Source of the DNA: UBA1240 sp045599185
GTDB lineage: Bacteria; Spirochaetota; Spirochaetia; Treponematales; Treponemataceae
Direction: 5' to 3'
DNA length: 33,329 nt
Assembly: GCA_045599185.1 (NCBI GenBank)
Contig: JAZRVO010000017.1
Location: 1-33,329, forward strand
Shown here: positions 5,866 through 13,968 of the stretch, one piece after another
Position numbering within the stretch: the first letter of the stretch is position 1
Layout: each line of letters starts with the position of its first letter
Made by a program: the position numbers and the translations under genes
Notes under the pieces: model-generated
Databases searched by the model: none
The model's input: the letters and a program-made list of their open reading frames with translations, nothing else
What the model was told of the DNA's origin: nothing

Positions 5866-5927
5866 GCATAACACGCATTTCAAAACCAACTTAGGGGCAA
5901 GCCGCGTGCGGCAGAAACGTGCTTTAT
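5866..5927 (+). other. attC: decayed attC at the end of the array
   Basis: GCATAAC (5866-5872) is a good left core just after the stop codon, followed by CGCATTTCAAAACC as the left L box. The right side (GAAACGTGCTTTATA) pairs only partly, no GTTRRRY core can be found, and the middle is CCGCGTGCGG. Base composition and gene orientation change directly after it, so this appears to be the inactive outer edge of the array. Confidence 0.55.
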
Positions 5928-5960
5928 ATTATTGAACGCTTCGCCGGTGGCTTTTTGCTT

Positions 5961-6482
5961 TTAGTTCAATTTTTCGCATTTCATTTCAATGCAAACCCAT
6001 TCTTCGCCAAAAAACTGCATGGAAAAACCTTCTTCATCTTTGCATTCTGTAAAACCTGCCGCCTTGTAGCAGTAATATGCGCTGGCGTTGTTGCTGAAAA
6101 CACCAAGAGTTACTTTTTGCACTTTAAGAATTTCAAATGCATATTTTAAGGACAGCTTAAGCATTTCCTTGCCGTAACCTTTGCCGCGTTTTGTGTCGTC
6201 AACAATTACAAAACCAAAGCGCAAAGTAGTTTTGTTAAAATCGGTAAAGCGCATAATCAAATGACCAACAGCGCCGCTTTCATCAAAAGCCGTCATCGGA
6301 AAAAAGTTTTCCGGGTCTTCACAGTCGCCGTTATTTTTTATGTACTTGCTGTTTATGTCTTCCGCAGAAATCGGATAATCGCCAAAACGGTCTGCGCTCC
6401 ATTTGCGCAAAGCTTCTTCACTTTTAATCCAGCCTGCAATTTTTTCAGCATCGCAGGGTTTGTATGGTCTCAATTTCAGCAT
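5961..6482 (-). CDS. GNAT-family N-acetyltransferase
   Basis: The product has 173 aa and one GNAT domain spanning almost the whole chain. The acetyl-CoA pyrophosphate-binding loop is RGKGYG (about residues 98-103) in KRGKGYGKEMLKLSLKYAFE. The C-terminal beta-bulge region has NNASAYYCYKAAGF, typical of the RimI/RimL-like group. The acetyl acceptor is unknown and could be a protein N-terminus or a small amine. GGAGG lies 6 nt before the ATG. It lies 48 bp downstream of the alpha/beta hydrolase gene on the same strand and may be cotranscribed with it. It is the first backbone gene beyond the cassette array and points against it. Confidence 0.9.
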   Translation of the reverse strand: MLKLRPYKPCDAEKIAGWIKSEEALRKWSADRFGDYPISAEDINSKYIKNNGDCEDPENFFPMTAFDESGAVGHLIMRFTDFNKTTLRFGFVIVDDTKRGKGYGKEMLKLSLKYAFEILKVQKVTLGVFSNNASAYYCYKAAGFTECKDEEGFSMQFFGEEWVCIEMKCEKLN

Positions 6483-6530
6483 GTTATTCCTCCGTTTCCA
6501 GTTGAATTTTTTGCGACGCCAAACATTTTT

Positions 6531-7649
6531 CTAAAATCCGGCATTTTTCAAAAGTTCTGCATCTGCAATTTCTTTCAAAAAATCAACAACCGGCGCAGGG
6601 TTTTCCCACAACGGGCTGTGTGCAGAATTTTCTACAAGTAGAAAATCCTTTTTGGGTGCTTCAAGCTGACGGCAGTATTGTTCTACCAGTGGCCACGGGC
6701 AGTTGTAATCCCAATTGCCGCTTATAAAATAAGCAGGCACTTCAAGCTTTGTTATAAGGCTTCGGTAATCGCGCCTGCCAATTTCTTCGTAAAATGGCGT
6801 TGTGCGGTACATTTTCATGCCGCGTATGTAATTAATTTTTTCTTTTACAGTGTAACATTTTGCTTTAAGAATGGGAACAATGATTCCTGAAAATTCAGTT
6901 TTGTCTTTAATCGTGCCGCCGCCAGCCTTGTGCAAAAGAAAAACATAATCCGGCCAGTTTTTGCAGGTTACTTTGCCGCTGCCGTCATGGTTCACGCTTT
7001 TTTCAAGTTTCTTCAAATTGCCGCTCTGGTTGCGCCGGATAAAAGTTTCTTTCATAAACTCATACATAAGCGAATCATTTTCTTCCCCGTGGCACACAAC
7101 CTGCGCCATACCGATGTACGCAAAATAATCTTCCGGAAAAATGCTTGCGGCTTCAAGCCCGATGTGCGTTCCGCCGGAAAAACCCATGATGTAAATTTTT
7201 TCCCTGTTAAAGCGCTTTTTAAGATATTCAGTTACTGCCTTGGTATCTGCAATAATTTGCGCCGCCGTAATTGAAGCCGGTTCAATATTTCTGTCGTAAA
7301 CAAGGCACATGCCTCGGTAATCCCAGTAGCACACGGTAAAAAACTCTTCCAGGTTCATGGCAGGGTAGGTTTCGTTATAAAAATAGTCGGAAGTTCCCGG
7401 CCCGCTGGAAACAAAAAGCATAACCGGGTTATCAAGGTTTTTGCCGCGGATAATTAAACCGTTGTCTGCACCGTTAAGGCTGACGATTGTTTTTTCGGCA
7501 ATGCTGTTTTCTAAAATTCTGCCGTTTGTGTTGTACCAGGGTTTTATTTTGCCCGTGCTTGCTGCAATAAATATAAAAATTGCAAGCAGAAAAATGGCGG
7601 CAATAACCGCACCAGTGCAAAGGGCAATTTTACAAATAATGTCTTTCAT
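6531..7649 (-). CDS. membrane-anchored alpha/beta hydrolase (proline-iminopeptidase-like)
   Basis: The product has 372 aa. Residues about 7-30 form an N-terminal membrane anchor, and the catalytic domain follows from about 60. The triad can be read: nucleophile S158 in MGFSGGTH, acid D314 in GNWDYNCPWP, and H344 in NSAHSPLW. The oxyanion region is SSGPGTSDY, and CYWDYRGMC resembles the strand-4 loop of proline iminopeptidases and related hydrolases. The substrate is not predictable; an amide, peptide or ester outside the cytoplasmic membrane is plausible given the anchor. The start ATG has only a weak ribosome-binding site. It sits between a MATE exporter and a GNAT gene on the same strand, possibly one transcription unit. 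Confidence 0.88.
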   Translation of the reverse strand: MKDIICKIALCTGAVIAAIFLLAIFIFIAASTGKIKPWYNTNGRILENSIAEKTIVSLNGADNGLIIRGKNLDNPVMLFVSSGPGTSDYFYNETYPAMNLEEFFTVCYWDYRGMCLVYDRNIEPASITAAQIIADTKAVTEYLKKRFNREKIYIMGFSGGTHIGLEAASIFPEDYFAYIGMAQVVCHGEENDSLMYEFMKETFIRRNQSGNLKKLEKSVNHDGSGKVTCKNWPDYVFLLHKAGGGTIKDKTEFSGIIVPILKAKCYTVKEKINYIRGMKMYRTTPFYEEIGRRDYRSLITKLEVPAYFISGNWDYNCPWPLVEQYCRQLEAPKKDFLLVENSAHSPLWENPAPVVDFLKEIADAELLKNAGF

Positions 7650-7683
7650 AATTCATTCCGTTAAAAGTTAAAAATGCCGGTAA

Positions 7684-9084
7684 TTAAAATTCTGCCGGTT
7701 TTTCGCCAGTTGCGGAATTTAACTCGCCTTCGTTTCTGGTAATGTTTTTCATCCATTTAAATTTCAAAAAATGTGCAAAAACAACCGGCATTTTTTCAAA
7801 TTCATCAAGGGTCATTGCAAAATAAACCCATATTGGCGGAAGTTTAAGAACATAAGCGGCCACCACCATTAACGGAACGGCAACGCACCACATCATTATT
7901 GTGTCCGTTACAAAGCCAAACTTGGTGTCGCCGCCGCCTCTAAAGCAGCCGCATATAAGGCAGGTGTTTATGCCTTCGCCAATCATGCGGTAAGTTGTCA
8001 TAAACATCATGGCGCTTAAAAATTCAACCGCCTGTGCCGAAAGCTTGCCTGCGTAAAAATTCATTATTGCCGGACGCAGTGCTACAATTATAACGCAGCC
8101 AGCCAGTGCAACATAAATGGTTAAAAGCAAAAGTTTAACGGAATATTTTCTGGTCTGTTCAATCTGGTTTGCGCCCAAAGTTTGCCCGATAACAATGGTT
8201 GTTGCATTTGCAAAACCGCGCATTGCAATTGCACCAATGTTTACAACCATCATTGCAACTGCATTTGCGGCAACAATGTCGTCGCCCAAATGACCAAGAA
8301 TTACTGTAAACACGGTAGTAGCAAGGCTCCATATAAGGTCGTTACCAATAGAAGGCCAGCTTATTGAAATGAAATCGTGGTTTAAAACGCCCGCGTGGGC
8401 AAACATTGTTTTTACGTTCATTTTTACGCCGTTTTTTACGGAAAAACAAATGCAAAGCACAACTTCGGTAACGCGGGCAAGCACTGTACCAAGGGCAACG
8501 CCAACTACGCCAAGTTTCGGCATGCCGAAAAGCCCAAAAATAAAGCTGGCGTTAAAAAACACGTTTACGCAAAGTGAAACGATTACAACAACCGAAGGAA
8601 ATACAACTTTTCCGATGCTTCTTAATGCGCTTAAATAAACCTGCGACACTGCCATAAAAATAAAAGAAAGCGAAACAACCCGAAGATATTTTGCGCCAAT
8701 TTCAATTGTTTCTGGCGTTGCCGAAAAAAGTTTCATGATTGGAGTTGGAAAAAGGCAAGAACCTGCCGTAAAGACAAGCGAAACAATAATGCCGTAACGC
8801 AGTGCCAGCCCCACAAGTTTTTCAATAGTCTGGCTGTCGCCTTTGCCCCAGTACTGGGCACACAAAACAGAAGTTGCCGTAGCCATGCCGAAAAAAACGC
8901 AGAACAGCACAAAAGTGTACTGGTTCGCCAGCGATACTGCCGCCATTGCCGACTGGCCGACAAAGCCCAGCATGAAAGTATCCGCCGTATTAACCAGCGT
9001 ATTTATCAGGTTCTGAATCATAATCGGCAGTGCCAGTTTCAGCGTCCAGCCGTACAATTCTTTTGTACTCAAGGTATTTTCCAT
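7684..9084 (-). CDS. MATE-family multidrug/Na+ antiporter
   Basis: The product is 466 aa from the ATG at 9084 (MENTLSTKELYGW), chosen because GGAG at 9091-9094 lies 6 nt upstream; further in-frame starts up to 9108 exist. Twelve hydrophobic segments form two similar halves, as in the MATE family. The opening LKLALPIMIQNLINTLVNTADTFMLG is written here only in part: key elements are the LP and the N-T-x-D-x-x-M-L-G of helix 1. The second half repeats the pattern with SWPSIGNDLIWS. MATE proteins export cationic drugs or metabolites using Na+ or H+. Substrate unknown. It is divergent from the EamA gene across a repeat-bearing spacer. Confidence 0.93.
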   Translation of the reverse strand: MENTLSTKELYGWTLKLALPIMIQNLINTLVNTADTFMLGFVGQSAMAAVSLANQYTFVLFCVFFGMATATSVLCAQYWGKGDSQTIEKLVGLALRYGIIVSLVFTAGSCLFPTPIMKLFSATPETIEIGAKYLRVVSLSFIFMAVSQVYLSALRSIGKVVFPSVVVIVSLCVNVFFNASFIFGLFGMPKLGVVGVALGTVLARVTEVVLCICFSVKNGVKMNVKTMFAHAGVLNHDFISISWPSIGNDLIWSLATTVFTVILGHLGDDIVAANAVAMMVVNIGAIAMRGFANATTIVIGQTLGANQIEQTRKYSVKLLLLTIYVALAGCVIIVALRPAIMNFYAGKLSAQAVEFLSAMMFMTTYRMIGEGINTCLICGCFRGGGDTKFGFVTDTIMMWCVAVPLMVVAAYVLKLPPIWVYFAMTLDEFEKMPVVFAHFLKFKWMKNITRNEGELNSATGEKPAEF

Positions 9085-9130
9085 TTTATTCTCCATAAAA
9101 CTGCGCAAAATTGAATTAAATAGCCCGATT

Positions 9131-9255
9131 GCCGAGTTTATATGAAATTTCCAAAAACAGCCTGGTTAAAGTGTCCAATAATTGGGTTGCTCTTCAGCGC
9201 ACTTAAATGCGCACGGCGTATTTTTTTTCAGGCAAATATTTAAAACTCAAAAATT
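9131..9255. repeat. MITE-like intergenic repeat, copy A (short form)
   Basis: The left end, from 9131 (GCCGAGTTTATATGAAAT followed by TCCAAAAACAGCCT), closely matches the left end of copy B near 13525. The middle GCGCACGGCGTATTTTTTTT (9210-9229) matches the middle of copies B and C. The right end, AAATATTTAAAACTCAAAAATT, is a diverged inverted copy of the left end. It fills much of the 336-bp space between the divergent MATE and EamA genes; no gene is seen there. Confidence 0.55.
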
Positions 9256-9384
9256 AGGCTAATTTTTAGCACTTTTGCAGTGCGTTTAATTTTACAGAAA
9301 AAATGCCGTATAAAACAGTCCTTAAATAAAGTTCCGCCAGTTTTGATTTTGTAAAATGAAAGTGCAAAGGGTTTGTTCCTGTTA

Positions 9385-9413
9385 TTGAGTTTGGCAAAAT
9401 TTTTCTGTACAAT
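9385..9413 (+). promoter_or_regulatory. promoter abutting the EamA start codon
   Basis: TTGAGT (9385-9390), 17-bp spacer, TACAAT (9408-9413). The ATG at 9421 is 7 nt after the -10 box, and the preceding bases TTGCCCT contain no Shine-Dalgarno sequence, so a leaderless mRNA is predicted. Confidence 0.6.
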
Positions 9414-9420
9414 TTGCCCT

Positions 9421-10332
9421 ATGTGGATGTTGTTAACCCTGTTTTACGGCGTGGTAAAAGGCCTGCGTGAAATATGTAAAAAAAAGGCACTTGAAAAAAA
9501 TACCGTCATCGAAGTTCTTTTAATTTATACTTTTCTTTCGTTTTTGCTGGTAATACCACAGGCACCCAATGCAATGGGCTTAAATGCCGGGCAATATTTT
9601 TGGATTGCCGTAAAGGCGTTTGTAATTTTTGTTGCATGGATGGCAAGTTTTAAGGCAATTAAAAAACTGCCAATAAGCATGTACGGAATACTGGATTTAA
9701 GCCGGGTGCTTTTTGCAACACTTTTGGGCATTCTGGTTCTTGGCGAAAGTGTAACCGTAAACAAAATAATCGGGCTTGTTCTTGTAAGCACCGGCCTGCT
9801 GTTTTTAAAATTCAACCCCTTTGCAAAAAAAAATAATTTACCTGCTTCCGGGGCATTAAAAAATAATGACGCAGAAGTTCAGACCGGGGAACAGTCTTCC
9901 AAAAGCCTTACTTTTTACATTGTTCTGGCTTTTTTCGCCTGCATGCTGAATGCAATTTCCGGCCTTCTGGACAAAATCCTTATGCGCAATATGAATTCCA
10001 GCCAGTTGCAGTTTTGGTATACTCTTTTTACGGTTGTTTATTATGCAATTTATGCGCTTGTAACCAAAGCAAAAATAAGCCGCACCGCGTGGAAAAATAT
10101 ATGGATTTGGCTGCTGGCGGCAGGGCTTATTGCAATGGACAAGGCTTTGTTTATTGCCAACGGCTATGCAGAAAGTCAGGTAACGATAATGACTCTGATA
10201 AAGCAAAGCAGCGTAATTGTAGCAATTATTGCCGGCAAGTTTGTATTTAAGGAAAAAAACATAATGCACAAAGTGCTTTGCGCTGCAATAATCATTGCAG
10301 GAATAATTGCAGGCATAAGCCGCAGCGTTTAA
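9421..10332 (+). CDS. EamA/DMT-superfamily permease
   Basis: The product is 303 aa from the ATG at 9421 (MWMLLTLFYG); a longer reading from 9373 would cross the promoter. About ten hydrophobic segments form two EamA repeats (about residues 1-135 and 165-300), joined by a hydrophilic loop rich in Asn, Lys and Gln around 140-165. Repeat signatures include the ends of helices 4-5, ILDLSRVLFATLLGILVLGE and TLIKQSSVIVAIIAGKFVFK, each followed by a short hydrophobic closing segment. DMT proteins move small metabolites such as amino acids or nucleosides, in or out. The substrate is unknown. It is convergent with the TetR gene and divergent from the MATE gene. Confidence 0.9.
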   Translation: MWMLLTLFYGVVKGLREICKKKALEKNTVIEVLLIYTFLSFLLVIPQAPNAMGLNAGQYFWIAVKAFVIFVAWMASFKAIKKLPISMYGILDLSRVLFATLLGILVLGESVTVNKIIGLVLVSTGLLFLKFNPFAKKNNLPASGALKNNDAEVQTGEQSSKSLTFYIVLAFFACMLNAISGLLDKILMRNMNSSQLQFWYTLFTVVYYAIYALVTKAKISRTAWKNIWIWLLAAGLIAMDKALFIANGYAESQVTIMTLIKQSSVIVAIIAGKFVFKEKNIMHKVLCAAIIIAGIIAGISRSV

Positions 10333-10487
10333 CCGCACAAAACTTGCTGATAAAAATGTGTACCCTTGCACCAAGCCCGTTTTTTTTGCCCGTGGCTGTT
10401 AGTGGCAACGGTTAAAGGCGGCGGTTGGGGCGTTGCCAGTTAAGCAGCAATTGCAAAAATTGGGGGCAGGGTGGTTTGTTTTTCGGG

Positions 10488-11048
10488 TTATTTTAAAACG
10501 TTTATTCCTTCAAGAATTATTGTCATGGAAATATCGAAACTTTCTTTAATGGAACTTTCGTGGCCGAAAGCGTTGTTGTTTACTAAAAGTGAAAAACCTT
10601 CCAGAAAACTGCGTATTGTGCGCACCAGATGATTTGCGTTTTCTTCGCTTATGCCGAGGCTGGACGTAATTTTGAAAAAAACTTCAAAAATGCCCTTCGT
10701 GGCTTCAAAAGTGCTGCCTTCGCTGCCGTTCTGGTAGCGGTTGTACCAAAGCATGGCATTAAACACGCCCTTGTGGCTGGTGGCGTATTCAAAAAAAGCT
10801 TCGCCCATTTTGCGCAGGGCATCAACGCCGCTAACGCCTACCGCAGAATGAATTATTGCGTTTTCCATCTGTTTCCAGCCGAAAAGCATCAGTTTTTGCT
10901 TAAGGTCGTCAAGATTTTTTACGTGGTTATAAAGCGAAGGCGATTTTATGCCAAGTTCTTCGGCAAGCAGTTTAAGCGAAAGGTTTTCAAAGCCGTATCT
11001 GTCTGAAAGCTGGGCGGCACATAAAATAATCTGGTTTTCTGAAAGCAT
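10488..11048 (-). CDS. TetR/AcrR-family transcriptional regulator
   Basis: The product has 186 aa. The N-terminal helix-turn-helix spans about residues 7-52, with the family pattern FENLSLKLLAEELGIKSPSLYNHVKNLDDL. The C-terminal region resembles the WHG-type ligand domain (LRKMGEAFFEYATSHKGVFNAML is its core, read here in outline as helices 5-6). It should repress nearby genes until a small molecule binds; target and ligand are not shown by the sequence. AAGGAA lies about 7 nt before the ATG. The MATE and EamA transporter genes are the nearest candidates for control, but they are not adjacent in a divergent arrangement, so this is inference. Confidence 0.9.
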   Translation of the reverse strand: MLSENQIILCAAQLSDRYGFENLSLKLLAEELGIKSPSLYNHVKNLDDLKQKLMLFGWKQMENAIIHSAVGVSGVDALRKMGEAFFEYATSHKGVFNAMLWYNRYQNGSEGSTFEATKGIFEVFFKITSSLGISEENANHLVRTIRSFLEGFSLLVNNNAFGHESSIKESFDISMTIILEGINVLK

Positions 11049-11349
11049 AAAGGGTTCCTTACTTTTTTTTTATTCGCGTCAATTGCAAATTATCTGGCCG
11101 AAAGTTTGAGTTTATATAGAATACCTTTGAATCAGCAAAAGCATCTCATCTGTCACAGATTCCGAAGCAAGTTCGGAATGACAGAACTTTAATTCACAAT
11201 ATAAAATTCTCTAAAAACTCCAGTTTGTGACCAATAATTCAACAAAATTGACGGTTTGGGCTAATTCTTGCCAAGTATAAACTAATTGCGTTAGTAAATC
11301 AATATTTCTTTCCGGCATGCGCATCCGTTGCCACTGTGGCAAATGCGCC
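11049..11349. other. 301-bp intergenic region, repeat fragments only
   Basis: It separates the tetR start from the yjbR-like stop. It holds a fragment of the intergenic repeat end (GTTTGAGTTTATATAGAA, about 11104-11121), the palindrome at 11150-11184, and a small inverted repeat TTGCCACTGTGGCAA near 11328-11342 that may end transcripts. No gene is seen. Confidence 0.6.
11150..11184. repeat. dispersed palindromic repeat (REP-like), same family as in hsdR
   Basis: ATTCCGAA-gcaag-TTCGGAAT (11159-11179) is framed by CTGTC (11150-11154) and GACAG (11180-11184). The core matches one hairpin of the composite repeat inside hsdR (31479-31533) and a fragment near 28552-28573. Confidence 0.75.
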
Positions 11350-12012
11350 CTAAATCATCCGGTAACTTTCGTCCAAAAGTTCCTTTACCAGCGGCCAGTT
11401 TTTGTTGCCGCTTAAAAGAACCGTAACCCAGTGCTTTTTGTTCATGTGGTAGGCCGGAAAAACCGCCTCGTAATCGATGATTTTTTCAATATTTTCTGGT
11501 GCAGCCTTTACGTTCATTACGTCAATCAGGGCTTCGGTTAAATTTTCGTCTTTTTCGCCAAGGCTTTTGCGTTTTATGCGCATAACAACCCCGTACCATT
11601 TGCGGTTTTTGCCGCATATTTTGTTCAGCGTAATGTTTTCATCGTGCCACGGGTTTTGCAGAACCGTGCCGTAACGGGCACATGCGTAATCAAGCACGGT
11701 TTGCCGTAAACTTGTTGAATTAAAACAGGTTTCGGCAATTTTCTGGGCAAGAGTTTGGGCAAATTCTTTCAGTTCAAAAACAAAACTGCCATTTGCCTGC
11801 TTCAGTTCAAATGGTAAAAACTGTTCCTGCGTGTCGTTGTCAAAGGCGTGGACGTAAAAATCGCCGTTGCCGTAAAAAAAGTGCAGGGTAATATTACGGT
11901 ATTCGGCCATAAACTGAACAATATTGTTACCGGCTGCTGCGGGCTTAAAACCGAAAGATTGCAACGCGGCAAAATCTTCTTCCCTGTCTGCAATAAGATA
12001 TTTGTAGTTCAT
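11350..12012 (-). CDS. MmcQ/YjbR-family protein
   Basis: The product has 220 aa. The C-terminal 110 residues match the MmcQ/YjbR double-wing fold: LRQTVLDYACARYGT at the start, then KWYGVVMRIKRKSLG, then the closing YHMNKKHWVTVLL and VKELLDESYRMI. In this family the C-terminal pattern HWxxV...L...S is usual. The N-terminal 100 residues are an additional alpha/beta segment with many aromatic residues. YjbR proteins are thought to bind DNA, but their role is not settled. The ATG overlaps the stop of the HD-GYP gene by 4 nt (ATGA), so it is translated with the phosphodiesterase and belongs to the same operon. Confidence 0.88.
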   Translation of the reverse strand: MNYKYLIADREEDFAALQSFGFKPAAAGNNIVQFMAEYRNITLHFFYGNGDFYVHAFDNDTQEQFLPFELKQANGSFVFELKEFAQTLAQKIAETCFNSTSLRQTVLDYACARYGTVLQNPWHDENITLNKICGKNRKWYGVVMRIKRKSLGEKDENLTEALIDVMNVKAAPENIEKIIDYEAVFPAYHMNKKHWVTVLLSGNKNWPLVKELLDESYRMI

Positions 12013-13445
12013 TCTTTTGCTTTTTCCTGCGCGGCAGAATTTGCAGCCGGTGCGTTTTTCTGTTCTTCATCGGTGGCGGCTGTTAAAAAATCTTTCAGTT
12101 CGCCTTCGTCCCAGCATTTTATAAAGGCATCAACAATTGCCGGATCAAACTGGCGGCCTTTGTTTTTCAGCAGTTCTGCCCTTATTGTTTCGTCTGCAAG
12201 CCGCCTGCTGTAACAGCGGTTGTTGCTTACAGCGTCAAAAGTGTCGGCAACGGCAATAATGCGTCCAATAAGCGGAATGTTTTTGCCTTTTAAGCCTTTC
12301 GGATAGCCTGTGCCGTCGTAATGTTCGTGGTGATAAAGTGCGCCTTCGGCAATGTGGTCAAGGGCGGTAAAGTTTTCCAGCAGTTTTGCGCCCCGGGTGG
12401 TGTGTTCCTTTATTATTTCGTATTCTTCGCTGTTAAGCGATGCCGGTTTTTTAAGAATTTCGTCTGGAATGCATATTTTGCCAATGTCGTGCAGCAGGCC
12501 GATGTAGTAAACTTTTTCGGCTTCTTCATTATTAAAGCCAAGTTTGCCGGCAATAATTCTTGCAAGCTGTGCCACGCGCCTGGAATGGTTAACGGTCGAA
12601 ACGTCCTTGCTGTCGATAAAGCCTGCAAAGGTTTCAATTGCCTGTTTTATAATTTCAAGGTCGCGCCTGTACATTTTTTCGTAGTAGTTTTTGTAAAAAG
12701 TTTGAATTACCAGAAGGCAAAGCAGGAATGTTGCGCCGATTATCGTCCATAAACATGCCCAGAAACTCTGGTATTTGGTAATTTTTTCCTTTATGTGGTA
12801 GTTAAGCCTTATGTTTTCAAATGAAATTTCTGTTTTGTCGCTGTAAAAAATGATGCCGGGTTTTATTGTGCCGTTTACGTTTAAAGGGTATTCGTTGCTG
12901 GGCAGGCTGGGGTGGTAAATAATCCTGTCGCCTTTTGTAAGCGGAAAAAAGACCAAATCGCTGCACTGTATTGAATCGATTTTTATGCTGCCGAATTTGT
13001 TGGGCATCGGCAGAAATTCGTCGTGTTTTGCGCCGCCGTTCTGAAAAAATTCTATGCTGCCGTTCCATGCTTTGTTTACGTATAAGTCGCCGGGTATTTC
13101 TATTTCTATCTGCCAGTCTTTTATCTGGTCTTTGCCAATGTTGTTAAGCTTAAAATCGTAGGTAGTGCCGTAACAAATCAAGTCGCCGTTTTCGTCGGTG
13201 GCGCTAAACCGGGTGTTTATGTAGGGCGCAAATTGAAAGTTCTGTGGTACAATTTTTTCCCAAGTATCGGAATGGCTTACTGTCAGTTCTGCGTGTTCGT
13301 TTTTGGTTTGTTCTGCAAGAACAAGTGAAAACAGCGTGCCGTTGGTTTTGTTCACTTTTAAACCCAAAAAAAGCAAATTGCCAAGGCAAATGAAGATTAT
13401 TACAAGCCAGATGCTTAAATATACAATTGATTTTTTTGACAACAT
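12009..13445 (-). CDS. HD-GYP c-di-GMP phosphodiesterase with extracellular sensor (1)
   Basis: The product is 478 aa from the ATG at 13445 (MLSKKSIVYL), with AAAGGGGA 9-10 nt upstream; a much longer open frame runs into the repeat element and is not used. Layout: membrane helix about 7-29, extracytoplasmic domain about 30-215, helix about 220-242, then the HD-GYP domain. The active site is complete: HDIGK, HHEHYDGTGYP and IPLIGRIIAVADTFDA, so c-di-GMP hydrolysis is expected. The sensor contains KDWQIEIEIPG and AWNGSIEFFQNGG, a beta-sandwich pattern reminiscent of CBM2-type carbohydrate-binding modules, which would make it a surface-sugar sensor (inference). The C-terminus is an Ala/Glu/Lys-rich tail. 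A paralogue lies at 15393-16772. Confidence 0.93.
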   Translation of the reverse strand: MLSKKSIVYLSIWLVIIFICLGNLLFLGLKVNKTNGTLFSLVLAEQTKNEHAELTVSHSDTWEKIVPQNFQFAPYINTRFSATDENGDLICYGTTYDFKLNNIGKDQIKDWQIEIEIPGDLYVNKAWNGSIEFFQNGGAKHDEFLPMPNKFGSIKIDSIQCSDLVFFPLTKGDRIIYHPSLPSNEYPLNVNGTIKPGIIFYSDKTEISFENIRLNYHIKEKITKYQSFWACLWTIIGATFLLCLLVIQTFYKNYYEKMYRRDLEIIKQAIETFAGFIDSKDVSTVNHSRRVAQLARIIAGKLGFNNEEAEKVYYIGLLHDIGKICIPDEILKKPASLNSEEYEIIKEHTTRGAKLLENFTALDHIAEGALYHHEHYDGTGYPKGLKGKNIPLIGRIIAVADTFDAVSNNRCYSRRLADETIRAELLKNKGRQFDPAIVDAFIKCWDEGELKDFLTAATDEEQKNAPAANSAAQEKAKE

Positions 13446-13517
13446 TTCACACATTCCCCTTTGTGCTGTTTTGCGGCGGTGCAGAAATTTTTTCTGCCTG
13501 CCAAAATTGCCAGTTAG

Positions 13518-13783
13518 GCTAAATATCGAGTTTATATGAAATGCCCAAAAAAACAGCCTTTCGACAGTCTCAGCTTGTGCGAAATGCATTTTCTGTAACT
13601 GGCATTGGTTCAGGCACAAGGTACAGTTTATTAAAAAAACTGTACCTCGCATCAGAGCACAGACACTAAAAAAGATTTGTGCATGTGCACGGCATATTTT
13701 CTTCGTGGCCGTGCCTGTCTGCGGCTGTTTTTTTTACTATTAATAGATGGCTTTTGGCCTTTTATATAAAACTCGAAATTGAA
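13518..13783. mobile_element. MITE-like element, copy B, with terminal inverted repeats and 8-bp flanking duplication
   Basis: The left end (ATATCGAGTTTATATGAAAT then GCCC) and the right end (GGCC then TTTTATATAAAACTCGAAAT) are imperfect inverted repeats. The octamer CCAGTTAG occurs directly at both borders (13510-13517 and 13784-13791), as a target-site duplication would. The 266-bp body has no gene. It contains a perfect hairpin, AGGTACAGTTT/AAACTGTACCT (13619-13647), and GCACGGC/GCCGTGC (13688-13715). It occupies most of the 523-bp gap upstream of the HD-GYP gene, and its right half is repeated at 15091-15217. Confidence 0.6.
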
Positions 13784-13876
13784 CCAGTTAGTTTTTGTTT
13801 TCAATTAACGTATAAACTATAAAGCCATTTTTAAAAAAAAGCTAGCTTGCTGATAGCGTGATGTTTTTTTAAATGC

Positions 13877-13920
13877 AAAAAAAACACGCAAGGGGCAAAT
13901 GCTGCCTTTTGCGTGTTTTT
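13877..13920 (-). terminator. terminator after sdpI-like gene (bidirectional hairpin)
   Basis: AAAAACACGCAA (13880-13891) pairs with TTGCGTGTTTTT (13909-13920), with further AGGGGCA/TGCCTT pairing inside. On the minus strand a run of T follows the stem. It lies about 50 bp after the sdpI-like stop. Confidence 0.75.
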
Positions 13921-13968
13921 GGGTTTTCATTCGTTTTTCTGTTTTATTTTCAGTTTTTTTGCCGGGTC

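Noticed and set aside
5919..6149. 76-aa plus-strand open frame at the array edge
   Set aside because: It is the reverse of the GNAT gene and the decayed attC; no protein family pattern is visible.
13446..13652. 69-codon N-terminal extension of the first HD-GYP gene
   Set aside because: It runs into the MITE-like element; AAAGGGGA and a normal membrane anchor favour the ATG at 13445.
13600..13720. Possible c-di-GMP riboswitch upstream of the HD-GYP gene
   Set aside because: The hairpins belong to the MITE-like repeat; I could not find the conserved GEMM-type core, and a shortened copy lies before unrelated genes.
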